DNA of 64,000 nucleotides, from contig JAJFKU010000063.1 in the NCBI GenBank assembly GCA_021773035.1, positions 1-64,000 on the forward strand. The letters are read 5' to 3'. The position numbers and the translations under genes were made by a program. Position 1 is the stretch's first letter; each line of letters opens with the position of its first letter. Below are positions 9,330-18,868 of the stretch, piece after piece. The notes under the pieces were generated by a model. That model had not been told where the DNA came from, ran no database searches, and saw nothing but the letters and a program-made list of their open reading frames with translations. This stretch comes from Woeseiaceae bacterium. GTDB lineage: Bacteria; Pseudomonadota; Gammaproteobacteria; Steroidobacterales; Woeseiaceae.

Positions 9330-9518
9330 ATGGCGAAGTCCAAAGAACTAAAGGTCACGCTGCTGAAGAGCAAATTCGGTCGGCTAAAAAGCCACAGAGC
9401 CTGTGTTGCCGGCCTTGGATTGAGAAAAATCCGTCAGACGGTGACGGTGATCGATACGCCGGAAAACCGCGGCATGATTAATCGTATTTCGTACATGGTA
9501 TCGGTAGAGGAAGTTTGA
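9330..9518 (+). CDS. rpmD: 50S ribosomal protein L30
   Basis: A 62-residue L30 (E. coli 59). [47 protein letters not shown] covers most of the single ferredoxin-like domain. The ATG at 9330 follows GAGACAAGATC. It lies between rpsE and rplO as in the standard spc order; rplO starts 2 bases after its stop. Confidence 0.97.
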   Translation: MAKSKELKVTLLKSKFGRLKSHRACVAGLGLRKIRQTVTVIDTPENRGMINRISYMVSVEEV

Positions 9519-9519
9519 C

Positions 9520-9954
9520 ATGCGTCTGAACGATCTGTCGCCCGGTAAGGGTGCGAAAAAAGTAGGCAAGCGCCTGGGCCGTGGCCATTCTGCGGGACAG
9601 GGCAAGACCAGTGGGCGCGGCCAGAAGGGCCAGAAGTCCAGGTCCGGCGGCTTCCACAAAGTCGGTTTCGAAGGCGGCCAGATGCCGTTGCAGCGTCGCC
9701 TGCCGAAAGTTGGTTTTCGTTCGCGGATGGCGCGCCTCACGGCTGAATTGCGTCTGCACGAACTCGATATACCAACGGTCGACGTCATCGATATGGACGT
9801 GTTGAAAGCGCTGAACCTAGTGCCGGCATTTGTAACCAAGGTAAAGGTCATCAAGTCGGGCGAAGTCAAGAAGGCAGTCAAGCTTAAAGGTCTCAAGGTC
9901 ACCAAAGGTGCGCGCGTTGAGATCGAGAAAGCTGGCGGCACTATAGAAGACTAG
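9520..9954 (+). CDS. rplO: 50S ribosomal protein L15
   Basis: A 144-residue L15, the E. coli length. The extended glycine-rich N-terminus ([44 protein letters not shown]) and the [18 protein letters not shown] motif identify it. L15 threads through 23S rRNA and joins late in 50S assembly. GAGG lies 5 bases before the ATG, within the end of rpmD. Confidence 0.97.
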   Translation: MRLNDLSPGKGAKKVGKRLGRGHSAGQGKTSGRGQKGQKSRSGGFHKVGFEGGQMPLQRRLPKVGFRSRMARLTAELRLHELDIPTVDVIDMDVLKALNLVPAFVTKVKVIKSGEVKKAVKLKGLKVTKGARVEIEKAGGTIED

Positions 9955-9990
9955 TCGTACATTTAAGAACAGGTTTATTCAGGAACTAAC

Positions 9991-11364
9991 GTGGCGAAGA
10001 AGCCCCAACAAAATCCGGCGGATGTAGCGAAGCAAGCGAGCAAGCTGGGCGAATTGAAGATTCGCTTTCTGTTTCTCATTGGCGCGCTGATCGTCTATCG
10101 CGTGGGTACCTATATTCCGGTACCGGGCGTCGATCCGGTTGCGTTAAAGGACTTCTTCGACCAGCAATCGGGCGGTTTGCTGTCGACTTTCAACCTGTTT
10201 TCCGGCGGCGCGTTGTCCCGCTTTGGTATTTTTGCGCTCGGCATCGTGCCGTACATTTCCTCGTCGATCATCATGCAGATGGCGAGCCGGATTGTGCCCA
10301 GCCTGGAACAGCTTCGAAAAGAGGGCGAGCAAGGCCGTCGCCAGATCGTCAAGTACACCCGCTACGGAACGGTTGCCCTGGCAAGCTTCCAGTCGATCGC
10401 GGCGGCATCGTGGTTGCAGGGACAACAGAGTCTGGTTATCAACCCGGGCCCGTCGTTTCTGATCACGGCCTGCATCACTCTGGTCACCGGTACGGTGTTC
10501 CTGATGTGGCTGGGTGAACAGATTACCGAGCGCGGCATCGGCAATGGTATCTCGATGATTATTCTGGCCGGTATTGTGGCCGGATTGCCAGGCGCGATCG
10601 CCGGGACGGCTGAGCTGGTCAACAGCGGCGAGATGTCACCGATTACGGCGATCATGATGCTGGTTGGCGGCATTGCAGCGATCATCTTCGTGGTCTATAT
10701 GGAGCGAGCCCAACGCCGTATCACAGTGAATTACGCGCGCCGGCAACAGGGCCGCAAGATGATGCAGGCGCAGAGTACGCACCTGCCGTTCAAGATTAAT
10801 ATGGCGGGCGTTATTCCGCCCATTTTCGCCTCGAGCATCCTGATGTTTCCGGCGACGATAGCGCAGTTTTTCGGCCAGGCGGCCGACCCGACCGCGGTGC
10901 AGCGAGCGTTGCAGACTGTCGGTGCCAATCTGGGACCGGGGCAGCCTGTTTACGTATTGATGTATGCGGCGTTGATCATTTTCTTCTGCTTCTTTTACAC
11001 GGCACTGCAGTACAACTCGAAAGAGACGGCCGATCAGTTGAAGAAGGGTGGCGCATTCCTGCCGGGTATTCGGCCGGGAGCACACACGGCGGAGTATATT
11101 GACCGGGTCCTGACCCGACTGACGTTCTGGGGTGCGATTTACATCGCTGGTGTTTGTTTGCTGCCTGAGTTCGTGCGCATGTTCTACCCGAGCATGCCGT
11201 TCAGTTTCGGTGGCACGTCACTGCTGATTCTGGTCGTTGTCACAATGGACTTCATGTCACAGCTACAGGCGCATGCGATGAGTCATCAATATGATGGCAT
11301 GATGCAGAAAGCTAACCTGCGCAATTACGGCAAGGGTGGCAAAAATAAGGATAAAGACCGCTGA
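9991..11364 (+). CDS. secY: Preprotein translocase subunit SecY
   Basis: A 457-residue SecY (E. coli 443), the channel subunit of the SecYEG translocon in the inner membrane. A GTG start at 9991 follows AGGAACTAAC. Ten hydrophobic helices are visible; the plug-region segment [30 protein letters not shown] (around residues 62-92) and the cytosolic loop [22 protein letters not shown] (around 343-364) are diagnostic. The C-terminus is slightly longer and basic ([18 protein letters not shown]). It is in its usual place between L15 and L36. Confidence 0.98.
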   Translation: MAKKPQQNPADVAKQASKLGELKIRFLFLIGALIVYRVGTYIPVPGVDPVALKDFFDQQSGGLLSTFNLFSGGALSRFGIFALGIVPYISSSIIMQMASRIVPSLEQLRKEGEQGRRQIVKYTRYGTVALASFQSIAAASWLQGQQSLVINPGPSFLITACITLVTGTVFLMWLGEQITERGIGNGISMIILAGIVAGLPGAIAGTAELVNSGEMSPITAIMMLVGGIAAIIFVVYMERAQRRITVNYARRQQGRKMMQAQSTHLPFKINMAGVIPPIFASSILMFPATIAQFFGQAADPTAVQRALQTVGANLGPGQPVYVLMYAALIIFFCFFYTALQYNSKETADQLKKGGAFLPGIRPGAHTAEYIDRVLTRLTFWGAIYIAGVCLLPEFVRMFYPSMPFSFGGTSLLILVVVTMDFMSQLQAHAMSHQYDGMMQKANLRNYGKGGKNKDKDR

Positions 11365-11390
11365 CAGCGTCAGCGTTTTGGAGAGGGCTC

Positions 11391-11504
11391 ATGAAAGTAA
11401 GAGCATCAGTTAAAAAGATTTGCAGAAACTGCAAGATTGTTCGCCGCAATGGTGTTGTGCGGGTGATCTGCACAGACGCACGGCACAAGCAGCGCCAGGG
11501 CTAA
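11391..11504 (+). CDS. rpmJ: 50S ribosomal protein L36 (zinc-binding form)
   Basis: A 37-codon gene too short for many gene callers. [20 protein letters not shown] is the standard L36 start, and the zinc ligands C11, C14, C27 and H32 are all present, so this is the zinc-requiring (C+) form. The ATG at 11391 follows GGAGAGG. It lies between secY and rpsM as in E. coli. L36 stabilises 23S rRNA near the L6 region. Confidence 0.96.
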   Translation: MKVRASVKKICRNCKIVRRNGVVRVICTDARHKQRQG

Positions 11505-11534
11505 GTCCCCGGTCTACAGATAAGGATAGGTTTA

Positions 11535-11891
11535 GTGGCACGTATATCAGGCATAAACATTCCGTTAGCGAAGCACGTCGTGATCTCATTGACGTCTATC
11601 TACGGTATTGGAAATACGCGCGCGAAGCAGATTTGCGAAGCGGCCGGCGTTGCTCCCAATACCAAGGTCAAGGACCTCGCGGAACCTGAGGTTGCGAAAC
11701 TCAGAACGGCTGTCGCGATCTTTACCGTGGAAGGCGATCTGCGTCGCGAGACGTCAATGAATATCAAGCGTTTGATGGATCTCGGTTCTTACCGAGGAAT
11801 CCGCCATAGACGCGGTTTGCCGCTGCGCGGCCAACGCACTCGTACGAATGCGCGCACCCGTAAAGGGCCGCGTCGTCCGATCAAGAGGTAG
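11535..11891 (+). CDS. rpsM: 30S ribosomal protein S13
   Basis: A 118-residue S13 (E. coli 118). A GTG start at 11535 with AGGATAGG upstream gives [34 protein letters not shown]. The basic C-terminal tail ([29 protein letters not shown]) reaches toward A- and P-site tRNAs. It begins the alpha-type gene set, after a 30-base gap from rpmJ. Confidence 0.97.
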   Translation: MARISGINIPLAKHVVISLTSIYGIGNTRAKQICEAAGVAPNTKVKDLAEPEVAKLRTAVAIFTVEGDLRRETSMNIKRLMDLGSYRGIRHRRGLPLRGQRTRTNARTRKGPRRPIKR

Positions 11892-11898
11892 GTCTTAA

Positions 11899-12279
11899 AT
11901 GGCTGAAGTTAAGAAAAAGAAGGTCAAAAAGCACGTTGTCGATGCAGTTGCACACATCCATGCTTCCTTCAACAACACGATCATCACGATCACCGATCGC
12001 CAGGGCAATGCACTGTCCTGGGCAACGGCCGGCGGCTGTGGTTTCCGTGGATCTCGTAAATCCACGCCGTTCGCGGCGCAGGTTGCGTCGGACAAAGCGG
12101 GCCGTGCGGCTCTCGAGTTCGGTGTGAAGAACGTCGATGTACGAGTACGTGGGCCAGGCCCAGGTCGCGAGTCTGCAGTACGCGCACTGAATGCTCTGGG
12201 ATTCCGAATTCAAAATATTGAGGATGTCACTCCGATTCCTCACAACGGCTGTCGCCCGCCCAAAAAGCGTCGCGTGTAG
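11899..12279 (+). CDS. rpsK: 30S ribosomal protein S11
   Basis: A 126-residue S11 (E. coli 129). [48 protein letters not shown] and the C-terminal [17 protein letters not shown] are conserved. S11 forms the 30S platform near the mRNA exit. The DG/NG turn near the C-terminus (HNGC) is where isoaspartate occurs in E. coli S11. It starts 7 bases after rpsM. Confidence 0.98.
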   Translation: MAEVKKKKVKKHVVDAVAHIHASFNNTIITITDRQGNALSWATAGGCGFRGSRKSTPFAAQVASDKAGRAALEFGVKNVDVRVRGPGPGRESAVRALNALGFRIQNIEDVTPIPHNGCRPPKKRRV

Positions 12280-12289
12280 AGGCTGAACA

Positions 12290-12910
12290 ATGGCAAGATA
12301 TTTAGGACCAAAATGTAAACTGTCCCGCCGCGAAGGCACGGATTTGTTTCTCAAAAGTGGCGTAAGGCCGCTTGAATCGAAGTGCAAGCTGGATGTTCCT
12401 CCAGGCGGTGCGGCGCAACGGCGTCCGCGCCAGTCGGAATACGGCCTGCAGCTTCGCGAGAAGCAGAAGCTGCGCCGCATGTACGGCGTACTTGAGCGAC
12501 AGTTCCGTAACTACTACAAGCGTTCGGCTCAGCTGAAGGGCTCAACAGGTGAGAACCTGCTGCGTTTGCTTGAAGGACGTCTTGATAACGTCGTTTACCG
12601 TATGGGTTTCGCGTCAACACGCGCGGAAGCACGCCAGCTGGTGAGCCACAAGAGCATCGAAGTGAACGGCAAGGTCGTTAACATTCCGTCTGCTCAGCTC
12701 AAGGCAGGTGATGCGGTCACGATTCGCGAGAAAGCGAAAAAGCAATTGCGAATCCAGAGCGCAATGGAAATTTCAGGACAGGTCGGCCTGCCCGAGTGGG
12801 TAAATGTCGATACCAAGAAGATGGCGGGTGTTTTGACATCGTTGCCGGATCGGGAAGACATTCTCCCCGATATCAACGAAAACCTAGTTGTCGAGCTGTA
12901 CTCGAAGTAG
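12290..12910 (+). CDS. rpsD: 30S ribosomal protein S4
   Basis: A 206-residue S4, the E. coli length. The N-terminus [24 protein letters not shown] and the S4 RNA-binding domain (about residues 95-155, [38 protein letters not shown]) are clear. S4 nucleates 30S assembly and, in E. coli, represses translation of the alpha operon through a pseudoknot upstream of rpsM. The short 30-base rpmJ-rpsM gap means any such site must overlap the rpmJ end. Confidence 0.98.
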   Translation: MARYLGPKCKLSRREGTDLFLKSGVRPLESKCKLDVPPGGAAQRRPRQSEYGLQLREKQKLRRMYGVLERQFRNYYKRSAQLKGSTGENLLRLLEGRLDNVVYRMGFASTRAEARQLVSHKSIEVNGKVVNIPSAQLKAGDAVTIREKAKKQLRIQSAMEISGQVGLPEWVNVDTKKMAGVLTSLPDREDILPDINENLVVELYSK

Positions 12911-12928
12911 TCAGGAGGGTTTTTACCC

Positions 12929-13930
12929 ATGCAGGAATCAGTACACGATTTTTTGAAGCCGCGCGTTGTAAAAGTTACGCCGGAAAGCGATCTGCAGGCG
13001 AAGGTTACTATCGAGCCTTTCGAACGCGGATTTGGTCATACGCTTGGCAATGCGCTGCGCCGCATTCTGCTGTCGTCAATGCCGGGCGCCGCAATCACGG
13101 AAGCCGAGATCGAAGGCGTGCTGCATGAATACACCAGCATCGAGGGTGTGCAGGAAGACGTTGTCGATATTCTGCTGAGCCTGAAGCAGGTCGCTGTCAC
13201 GATGAACACCCGGGATACCGCTGAGCTGCGCGTCTCGAAGAAGGGCCCGGGCCCGGTTACGGCGGGCGACATTCAGCTGGATCATGACGTTGAAATCATG
13301 AACCCCGAACTGGTCATCGCAAACCTGACGAAAGCCGGCGAGTTGAACATGATCCTGAAGGTTGAGCGTGGTCGTGGCTACCGCCCGGCGACGCAGCGTC
13401 CTTCGTTCGAGGAACAGGGAGGCCCGATCGGCCGTCTGCAGCTCGATGCGTCGTTCAGCCCGGTCGTTCGTGTAACTTACACCGTCGAATCTGCGCGCGT
13501 TGAACAGCGTACCGACCTCGATAAACTGCTTATCGACATCGAAACCAACGGGACTATCGATCCGGAAGAGGCTATTCGCCGCGCGGGCAGCATCCTCAAG
13601 GATCAGCTGTCTGTCTTCGTTGACCTGCAGGGTCAGGAAGAAGGCGTTGGTGCACAGGCTGAGAACCAGGTCGATCCAATTCTGCTGCGTCCGGTTGACG
13701 AGCTCGAATTGACCGTGCGTTCCGCGAATTGCCTGAAGGCCGAGAACATCATGTACATCGGCGACCTGGTACAGCGCACCGAAGTTGAGCTGCTGCGCAC
13801 GCCGAACCTGGGTAAGAAGTCGCTGACAGAGATTAAGGAAGTTCTGGAAGGCCATGGCCTGGGTCTGGGTATGCACCTGGACAACTGGCCACCGGCCTCC
13901 CTGCGTCCCGAGCACGAGCTTGTGATGTAA
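12929..13930 (+). CDS. rpoA: DNA-directed RNA polymerase alpha subunit
   Basis: A 333-residue RpoA (E. coli 329). The N-terminal domain, for dimerisation and beta/beta' assembly, shows [39 protein letters not shown] (residues 31-69). A flexible linker follows about residue 235. The C-terminal domain ([46 protein letters not shown], about 264-309) contacts UP elements and activators. AGGAGGG precedes the ATG. It is co-directional with rpsD and rplQ. Confidence 0.98.
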   Translation: MQESVHDFLKPRVVKVTPESDLQAKVTIEPFERGFGHTLGNALRRILLSSMPGAAITEAEIEGVLHEYTSIEGVQEDVVDILLSLKQVAVTMNTRDTAELRVSKKGPGPVTAGDIQLDHDVEIMNPELVIANLTKAGELNMILKVERGRGYRPATQRPSFEEQGGPIGRLQLDASFSPVVRVTYTVESARVEQRTDLDKLLIDIETNGTIDPEEAIRRAGSILKDQLSVFVDLQGQEEGVGAQAENQVDPILLRPVDELELTVRSANCLKAENIMYIGDLVQRTEVELLRTPNLGKKSLTEIKEVLEGHGLGLGMHLDNWPPASLRPEHELVM

Positions 13931-13988
13931 AAACGTCGCGGGGCTCAGGCCCTCGATGTAAACCGAAGCATATTTAGGATAGAGACAA

Positions 13989-14372
13989 ATGCGCCATAGA
14001 AAATCCGGTCGTCGACTGGGTCGTAACAGCTCACATCGCCAGGCAATGTTTCGCAACATGGCCGCGTCGATGCTGAAGCACGAAACGATCAAAACGACGT
14101 TGCCAAAAGCGAAAGAGCTGCGCCGTGTCGTGGAGCCGCTTATTACACTGGCTAAAGAGGACAGCGTCGCTAATCGCCGTCTGGCTTTCAGTCGCCTGCG
14201 TGATAAGGAAGTTGTCGGTAAGTTGTTTACCGAGATAGGTCCTCGCTGCAAAGAACGCCCCGGGGGTTACTTGCGTATCCTCAAGACGGCGCCGCGTCCC
14301 GGTGATAATGCGCCGATGGCGATTGTCATGTTGACGGACCAGGCTCCGGAGGCTGCCGCTGTCGAGGAGTAA
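13989..14372 (+). CDS. rplQ: 50S ribosomal protein L17
   Basis: A 127-residue L17 (E. coli 127). [58 protein letters not shown] is unmistakable. L17 lies near the tunnel exit. It is the last gene of the ribosomal block, and a strong intrinsic terminator follows 30 bases after its stop. Confidence 0.98.
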   Translation: MRHRKSGRRLGRNSSHRQAMFRNMAASMLKHETIKTTLPKAKELRRVVEPLITLAKEDSVANRRLAFSRLRDKEVVGKLFTEIGPRCKERPGGYLRILKTAPRPGDNAPMAIVMLTDQAPEAAAVEE

Positions 14373-14401
14373 GGCTGGCAGCCGTTGTGCTGTAAGTATA
14401 G

Positions 14402-14427
14402 AAACCGGGCCTGGCCCGGTTTTTTTA
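14402..14427 (+). terminator. Rho-independent terminator of the ribosomal operon
   Basis: A GC-rich hairpin, ACCGGGC (14404-14410) paired with GCCCGGT (14414-14420) around a 3-base loop, flanked by AA upstream and running into seven T (14420-14426). It sits 30 bases after rplQ and is a textbook intrinsic terminator. It closes the long run of ribosomal genes. Confidence 0.92.
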
Positions 14428-14485
14428 TGCCCGGAGAGGAGTTTAAGTCGTTGATTTAATAGTTAAAATAACTTCTTGCCGCAAT

Positions 14486-14501
14486 TGTGAGTCCGCTCAC
14501 A
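14486..14501. promoter_or_regulatory. CRP-like palindrome TGTGA-N6-TCACA
   Basis: The 16-base sequence has both half-sites of the CRP consensus intact (TGTGA, six bases, TCACA) and sits in AT-rich flanks (CAAT before, GCGATAATT after). It lies downstream of the ribosomal terminator and about 15 bases before an ATG (14516) that opens a broken reading frame. The match is exact, but binding by a CRP/Vfr-type regulator, and which gene is served, are inference. Confidence 0.5.
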
Positions 14502-14515
14502 GCGATAATTGAGCA

Positions 14516-14870
14516 ATGGCTCTACAGTTAGAGCCACAAGTACCAGCGGGATGATTCCATCAGCAGCGACAAAGCATTCGATGATTGCGTAATACTGAGT
14601 CGGGAAGCGTTCGATCCAGACGCGGTTTTCCTTGACGATATCGTGGATGACGAGGTGTTGCCTTATCTGAGCCTGGCAGTCGACGGTCTGACCGAGTCCG
14701 GCGAGAAAAAGCAGGGCGGGCTGGAGCTGCGCCCGGAAGACGTCGCGGCAAATGACGTACTGCAAGCGGATACGACGATGCCGGTCGCGGCCCTCGATCC
14801 CGACCAACTGGACGTCTATGGCTGGGAGCCCAGTTTGTGGAAGAAGATCAAGGGCTATCTGGGCCTTTGA
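14516..14870 (+). pseudogene. Small unknown acidic protein, apparently broken by a +1 frame change
   Basis: I do not recognise this gene. The ATG at 14516 reads MALQLEPQVPAG and meets TGA at 14552. In the +1 frame a coding-like stretch continues from 14553 (DSISSDKAFDDCVILSREAF) to a stop at 14870, ending YGWEPSLWKKIKGYLGL. The second part is rich in D, E and L with a conserved-looking aromatic C-terminus. If joined, the product is about 117 residues. Alternatively a shorter protein starts at GTG 14643 (75 residues). There is no good ribosome site before 14516. The gene could be a remnant, a frameshift error, or real with another start. Confidence 0.35.
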
Positions 14871-14928
14871 TGCCGGGTACTCACAGACGATAGTGCTGCA
14901 CCCGCGGCTCCTCCGTTTTACAATCCCA

Positions 14929-15774
14929 ATGATGAAATTCAATGGCAAAACCGTGCTTATCACGGGTGGATCCGAAGGTGTCGGCGCGGCGGCGGCGCGT
15001 TTGTTTGCAGCAGCCGGCGCCAACCTGATGCTCGTCGCACGTAACAAGAAAAACCTCGATGCGATCGCCGAAGAACTACGCGGGAAGACGCGCGTCGAAG
15101 TATTCGCGATGGACGTTTCGGATGCGGAAGCCTGTGTCGACGTTTTCAAAAAGGCGTCTTTCGAATTCGACAGCGTCGACGTGCTGATAAACAACGCCGG
15201 CTATCACAGCCGCGGCAAGGTCGAAACGGTCGATGCTGCTGAACTCGGCAGAATGATTGACGTAAACCTGAAGGCACCGGTCATGCTGAGTCGCATTGCC
15301 TTGCCGTACCTGAGAGAGGCAGGCGGAGGGGCTATCGTCAATGTCGGCTCACTCGCCGGGCGTGCACCGATTCCCGGAAGTGCCGGTTACGCGGCCAGCA
15401 AAGCGGGTCTGCGCTCTTTTACGTATGCGCTCGGCATGGAACTGGCGGGCAGTGGCATAAAGCTGGCGCTGGTTTCGCCGGGGCCGATAGACACCGGGTT
15501 CATCATGGCCGACATCGATGCGACATCGGACCTGACGTTTTCGCAGCCGATCAGTACGGCGCAGGAAGTTGCCCAGGCAATCATGGACTTGTGTGGCAAT
15601 AAGGTCCGCGAACGGTCCATGCCGAAGATCAGTGGCTTGCTGACAACGCTTATGTACCTGTTTCCGGGACTCAGCCCCAAAGTCCGGCCGCTGCTTGAGC
15701 GCAAGGGTGCCCGGGTAAAGGCGGCCCTCAAAGCTGAGCGAAGGCGTCGCGAGTCAGATTCTCCCGATCGTTAA
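14929..15774 (+). CDS. Short-chain dehydrogenase/reductase (SDR)
   Basis: A 281-residue classical SDR oxidoreductase. It has the dinucleotide-binding TGGSEGVG motif (about residues 12-19), the NNAG motif (VDVLINNAGYHSRG), the catalytic Ser in NVGSLAG, and YAASK carrying the Tyr and Lys. The start could be ATG 14929 or 14932. A hydrophobic stretch near the C-terminus (LLTTLMYLFPGLSP) followed by a charged tail resembles 3-ketosphinganine-reductase-like SDRs, but the substrate cannot be read from sequence. Its 3' end overlaps the convergent pepQ gene by 47 bases. Confidence 0.85.
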   Translation: MMKFNGKTVLITGGSEGVGAAAARLFAAAGANLMLVARNKKNLDAIAEELRGKTRVEVFAMDVSDAEACVDVFKKASFEFDSVDVLINNAGYHSRGKVETVDAAELGRMIDVNLKAPVMLSRIALPYLREAGGGAIVNVGSLAGRAPIPGSAGYAASKAGLRSFTYALGMELAGSGIKLALVSPGPIDTGFIMADIDATSDLTFSQPISTAQEVAQAIMDLCGNKVRERSMPKISGLLTTLMYLFPGLSPKVRPLLERKGARVKAALKAERRRRESDSPDR

Positions 15775-17074
15775 CCAGAACGCGTACGTTGTCCTCGATG
15801 CGAATGCCGCCAAAAGGACGCAGCCAGTCTACGGTGGTCCAGTTCACGTGATGTTCCGCCGGTGTACCGCGCAGGTTTTCCAGCAACATGTCGATTGCGT
15901 ACAGACCGGGCTCGATAGTTAACACCATATTTTCCTCGAGAACGCGGGTAAGTCGCAGGAACGGATGACCGCTGGGTGGATCGATAACGGTCCCGGACTC
16001 GTTTTCCATGAAACCGCCGACATCATGTACCTGTGTGCCCAGCAAATGACCCAGTCCATGTGGATAAAATGCTGACGTGACACCGGTTTCGAGCAGCGTG
16101 TCCGGGTCTCCACTCGCGAGTTCGGCATCGACAAGGACTTCCGCAATCATCCTGTGTGTGTCGATATGCAGTTCGCGATAGTCGACACCGACGCGCACCT
16201 TGCTGACGATGCTGAGCTGCAGCACCTCCATGCGGTCGATAAGATCTTGAAAACCCTGGTCGGAAAACGAATAAGTACGGGTAATGTCGGACGCATAGCC
16301 ATGCACCTGCGCGCCGGCGTCGATGAGGAACGATCGTGGGTCAGCCGGTGCATCCCGGTCGAAGTCGGTGTAGTGCAATACCGAACCATGCTGATTCAGA
16401 GCGACGATGTTCCCATACGGTAACTCAGGCTCGGTATGGCTGGCAGCCTTGCAGTAGGCGCGGTGGATATCGAATTCGGACTCGCGGTTGCGAAACGCCG
16501 CAGCGGCTGCGACGTGACCGGCTACGCTGCGATGAGACGCAAGCCGCATTGCAGCGAATTCGTACTGTGTCTTTACACCGCGCGCATAGTGCAGAATATT
16601 GATGGCGGTCGTCGGGTTAACGCGCTCGATGCCGAAGCTTGACGCGGGATCCTGAATTTCGCCGATGACAATGCACTTCTCCCTGTTCTCCGGCAGATGG
16701 TTCGCGACATCGTCAACCGAATGCACGACCCGGATATCGAACTGGCTCGTCCAATAGCCGTCCGGTGCACCGGGGACCACATGCCAGTAATCGCGCGGCT
16801 GGAAATAAATGAGAACCGGCGTCTCGCCGGGCGTGTAGACGATGTACGAAAATGGCAGGCGGGTAAGCGGCAGCCAGCTTACGAAATGCGGATTCGGTTT
16901 GAACGGCATCTGGTAATCATCGAGAAAAGCGATTTTCGGATTGCCCGAGTAAATGACGGCATGGCTTGCCCCGGCTTGTTCGAGGGCATGATCGTGGCGC
17001 GCGGTAAGGCTTTCAATGTGCTCGGCGTAGAGTGCGCCGAGTGCGGGATTTCGATCTGTATAGTCATCTCTCAT
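15728..17074 (-). CDS. pepQ: Xaa-Pro dipeptidase (prolidase), M24 family
   Basis: A 448-residue cytosolic metallopeptidase cleaving X-Pro dipeptides; E. coli PepQ is 443. The N-terminal domain carries FLDDYQMPFKPNPHFVSWLPLT, which is PepQ-specific. Binuclear metal ligands are visible: the two Asp in LIDAGAQVHGYASDITRTY, His in HGLGHLLGTQVHDVGG, Glu in LTIEPGLY and Glu in GIRIEDNVRV. I chose the ATG at 17074; a TTG two codons earlier is possible. It is divergent from ggt (75-base gap) and converges onto the SDR gene with a 47-base overlap. Confidence 0.93.
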   Translation of the reverse strand: MRDDYTDRNPALGALYAEHIESLTARHDHALEQAGASHAVIYSGNPKIAFLDDYQMPFKPNPHFVSWLPLTRLPFSYIVYTPGETPVLIYFQPRDYWHVVPGAPDGYWTSQFDIRVVHSVDDVANHLPENREKCIVIGEIQDPASSFGIERVNPTTAINILHYARGVKTQYEFAAMRLASHRSVAGHVAAAAAFRNRESEFDIHRAYCKAASHTEPELPYGNIVALNQHGSVLHYTDFDRDAPADPRSFLIDAGAQVHGYASDITRTYSFSDQGFQDLIDRMEVLQLSIVSKVRVGVDYRELHIDTHRMIAEVLVDAELASGDPDTLLETGVTSAFYPHGLGHLLGTQVHDVGGFMENESGTVIDPPSGHPFLRLTRVLEENMVLTIEPGLYAIDMLLENLRGTPAEHHVNWTTVDWLRPFGGIRIEDNVRVLVNDRENLTRDAFAQL

Positions 17075-17149
17075 CCGCAAATCATACCCTGTTGCTGCGG
17101 TCGGCGGCGAGTGCCATCATTAGCGCCCGGCCCGTCAGCGGAGCAAAGG

Positions 17150-18865
17150 ATGAAGCAGTCGAAATGGTTGATCAGCAGCGCAGTACTCGCGATGGGTGTC
17201 ACGACAGTGGCCGCATCTGACCCTGGCTATGACCGGGTCGCCGGGCGTGCCCACGCATCGCGGTCCGAGATCATTGCGCCTCACGGTATGGCGGCCACCA
17301 GCCAGCCGCTGGCGACGCAGATCGCTCTGGACATTCTGAAAGCCGGTGGCAGTGCCGTGGATGCGGCGATTGCCGCAAATGCGGCCCTGGGCTTGATGGA
17401 GCCGACTGGTAACGGCATAGGCGGCGATCTGTTCGCAATTGTCTGGGATGCCGAGAAAAAGGAGCTGGTTGGCCTGAACGCATCGGGACGCTCGCCGAAG
17501 GCGATGACGCTTGCTTATTTTCAGGAACACGGTATTGACGAGATTCCACCATTCGGGCCATTGCCGGTCAGCGTACCGGGTGCCGTTGACGGCTGGTTTC
17601 AGCTACACGGCCGCTACGGCCGACTGGCCATGAAGGATATTCTTGCCCCGTCGATAGCCTATGCCCGCAACGGATTCCCGGTATCCGAAGTCATCGCCCA
17701 CTATTTTCAGTCGAACAAGGCGCGAATAGGACACTATCCGGGGTTTGCGGAAACTTACATGCCTGACGGCGATGTACCAAAGAAAGGCGAGATGTTCAGG
17801 AACCCGAGGCTGGCGGCAACCTACGAATTAATAGCCGATAAAGGGCGCGACGAGTTTTACAAGGGCAGCATTGCGAAACGCATCGATGCCTACATGGCTG
17901 AGCAGGGCGGTCTGCTGGCCTATGACGATCTCGCTGCGCATGAGTCGGAGTGGGTTACACCGGTATCGACGAGTTACCGTGGCTGGGACGTGTACGAGTT
18001 GCCGCCAAACGGTCAGGGTATTGCTGCGCTGCAGATACTGAACGTGCTCGAGGGCTACGATATCGCGACCATGGGTTTTGGCAGTGCCGAGTACATGCAT
18101 ACCTTCGTGGAGGCGAAAAAACTGGCCTTCGAAGATCGTGCGAAGTACTACGCTGACATGGACTTCGTCGAAGTACCGGTTGCTACCCTGATTTCCAAAA
18201 ACTATGCCAACGAACGTCGTAAGCTGATCGACCCCAACAAGGCGTCGAAGCAGCTGCCCGCTGGCGATATCAAGCTCGAAGACGGCGATACCATCTACCT
18301 GACGGTCGCGGATGCCGCCGGCAACATGGTGTCCCTGATCCAGAGTAACTACCGCGGTATGGGTTCCGGCATGACACCTGGCGATCTTGGCTTTGTGCTG
18401 CAGGATCGAGCGGAGTTATTCGCACTCGATGCCGACCATGCGAACGTTGTCGCGGGAGGGAAGCGCCCGTTTCAAACGATCATCCCGGCTTTTGTCATGA
18501 AGGACGGCGAACCGCTGATCAGCTTCGGGCTTATGGGCGGTGCCATGCAACCGCAGGGTCATGCGCAGATTATTGTGAATATGATCGATTTCGGCATGAA
18601 TCTGCAGGAAGCGGGCGATGCGGCACGCATTAATCACACGGGCTCATCGCAACCGACCGGATCGACGATGACCGCTGGCGGTGTCGTGCACCTGGAGTCG
18701 GGTTTCGAGGAAAGCGCACGCAAGACCCTGGAGGCAATGGGACATACGCTGGGCGAGAGCAATGGAAGTTTTGGCGGCTACCAGGCCATCATGTGGGACA
18801 AGGAGCAGGGCGTTTATTACGGCGCATCTGAAGTTCGCAAAGACGGCCAGGCGGCGGGTTACTAA
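17150..18865 (+). CDS. ggt: Gamma-glutamyltransferase, exported
   Basis: A 571-residue Ntn-hydrolase precursor. Residues 1-22 form a signal peptide (MKQSKWLISSAVLAMGVTTVAA), so it is periplasmic. The large-subunit start ATSQPLATQIALDILKAGGSAVDAAIAANAALGLMEPTGNGIGGD is typical. The autocatalytic cleavage and nucleophile threonine is T381 in GDTIYLTVAD. The proenzyme would split there and transfer or hydrolyse gamma-glutamyl groups, such as those of glutathione. The small-subunit sequence (MVSLIQSNYRGMGSGMTPGDLGF) differs from E. coli Ggt, so substrate preference may differ. trpS follows after 3 bases. Confidence 0.9.
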   Translation: MKQSKWLISSAVLAMGVTTVAASDPGYDRVAGRAHASRSEIIAPHGMAATSQPLATQIALDILKAGGSAVDAAIAANAALGLMEPTGNGIGGDLFAIVWDAEKKELVGLNASGRSPKAMTLAYFQEHGIDEIPPFGPLPVSVPGAVDGWFQLHGRYGRLAMKDILAPSIAYARNGFPVSEVIAHYFQSNKARIGHYPGFAETYMPDGDVPKKGEMFRNPRLAATYELIADKGRDEFYKGSIAKRIDAYMAEQGGLLAYDDLAAHESEWVTPVSTSYRGWDVYELPPNGQGIAALQILNVLEGYDIATMGFGSAEYMHTFVEAKKLAFEDRAKYYADMDFVEVPVATLISKNYANERRKLIDPNKASKQLPAGDIKLEDGDTIYLTVADAAGNMVSLIQSNYRGMGSGMTPGDLGFVLQDRAELFALDADHANVVAGGKRPFQTIIPAFVMKDGEPLISFGLMGGAMQPQGHAQIIVNMIDFGMNLQEAGDAARINHTGSSQPTGSTMTAGGVVHLESGFEESARKTLEAMGHTLGESNGSFGGYQAIMWDKEQGVYYGASEVRKDGQAAGY

Positions 18866-18868
18866 AGA

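Noticed and set aside
14463..15194. 243-codon reverse-strand frame opposite the SDR gene and the small broken gene
   Set aside because: The SDR motifs on the + strand are complete, so the reverse frame is a shadow.
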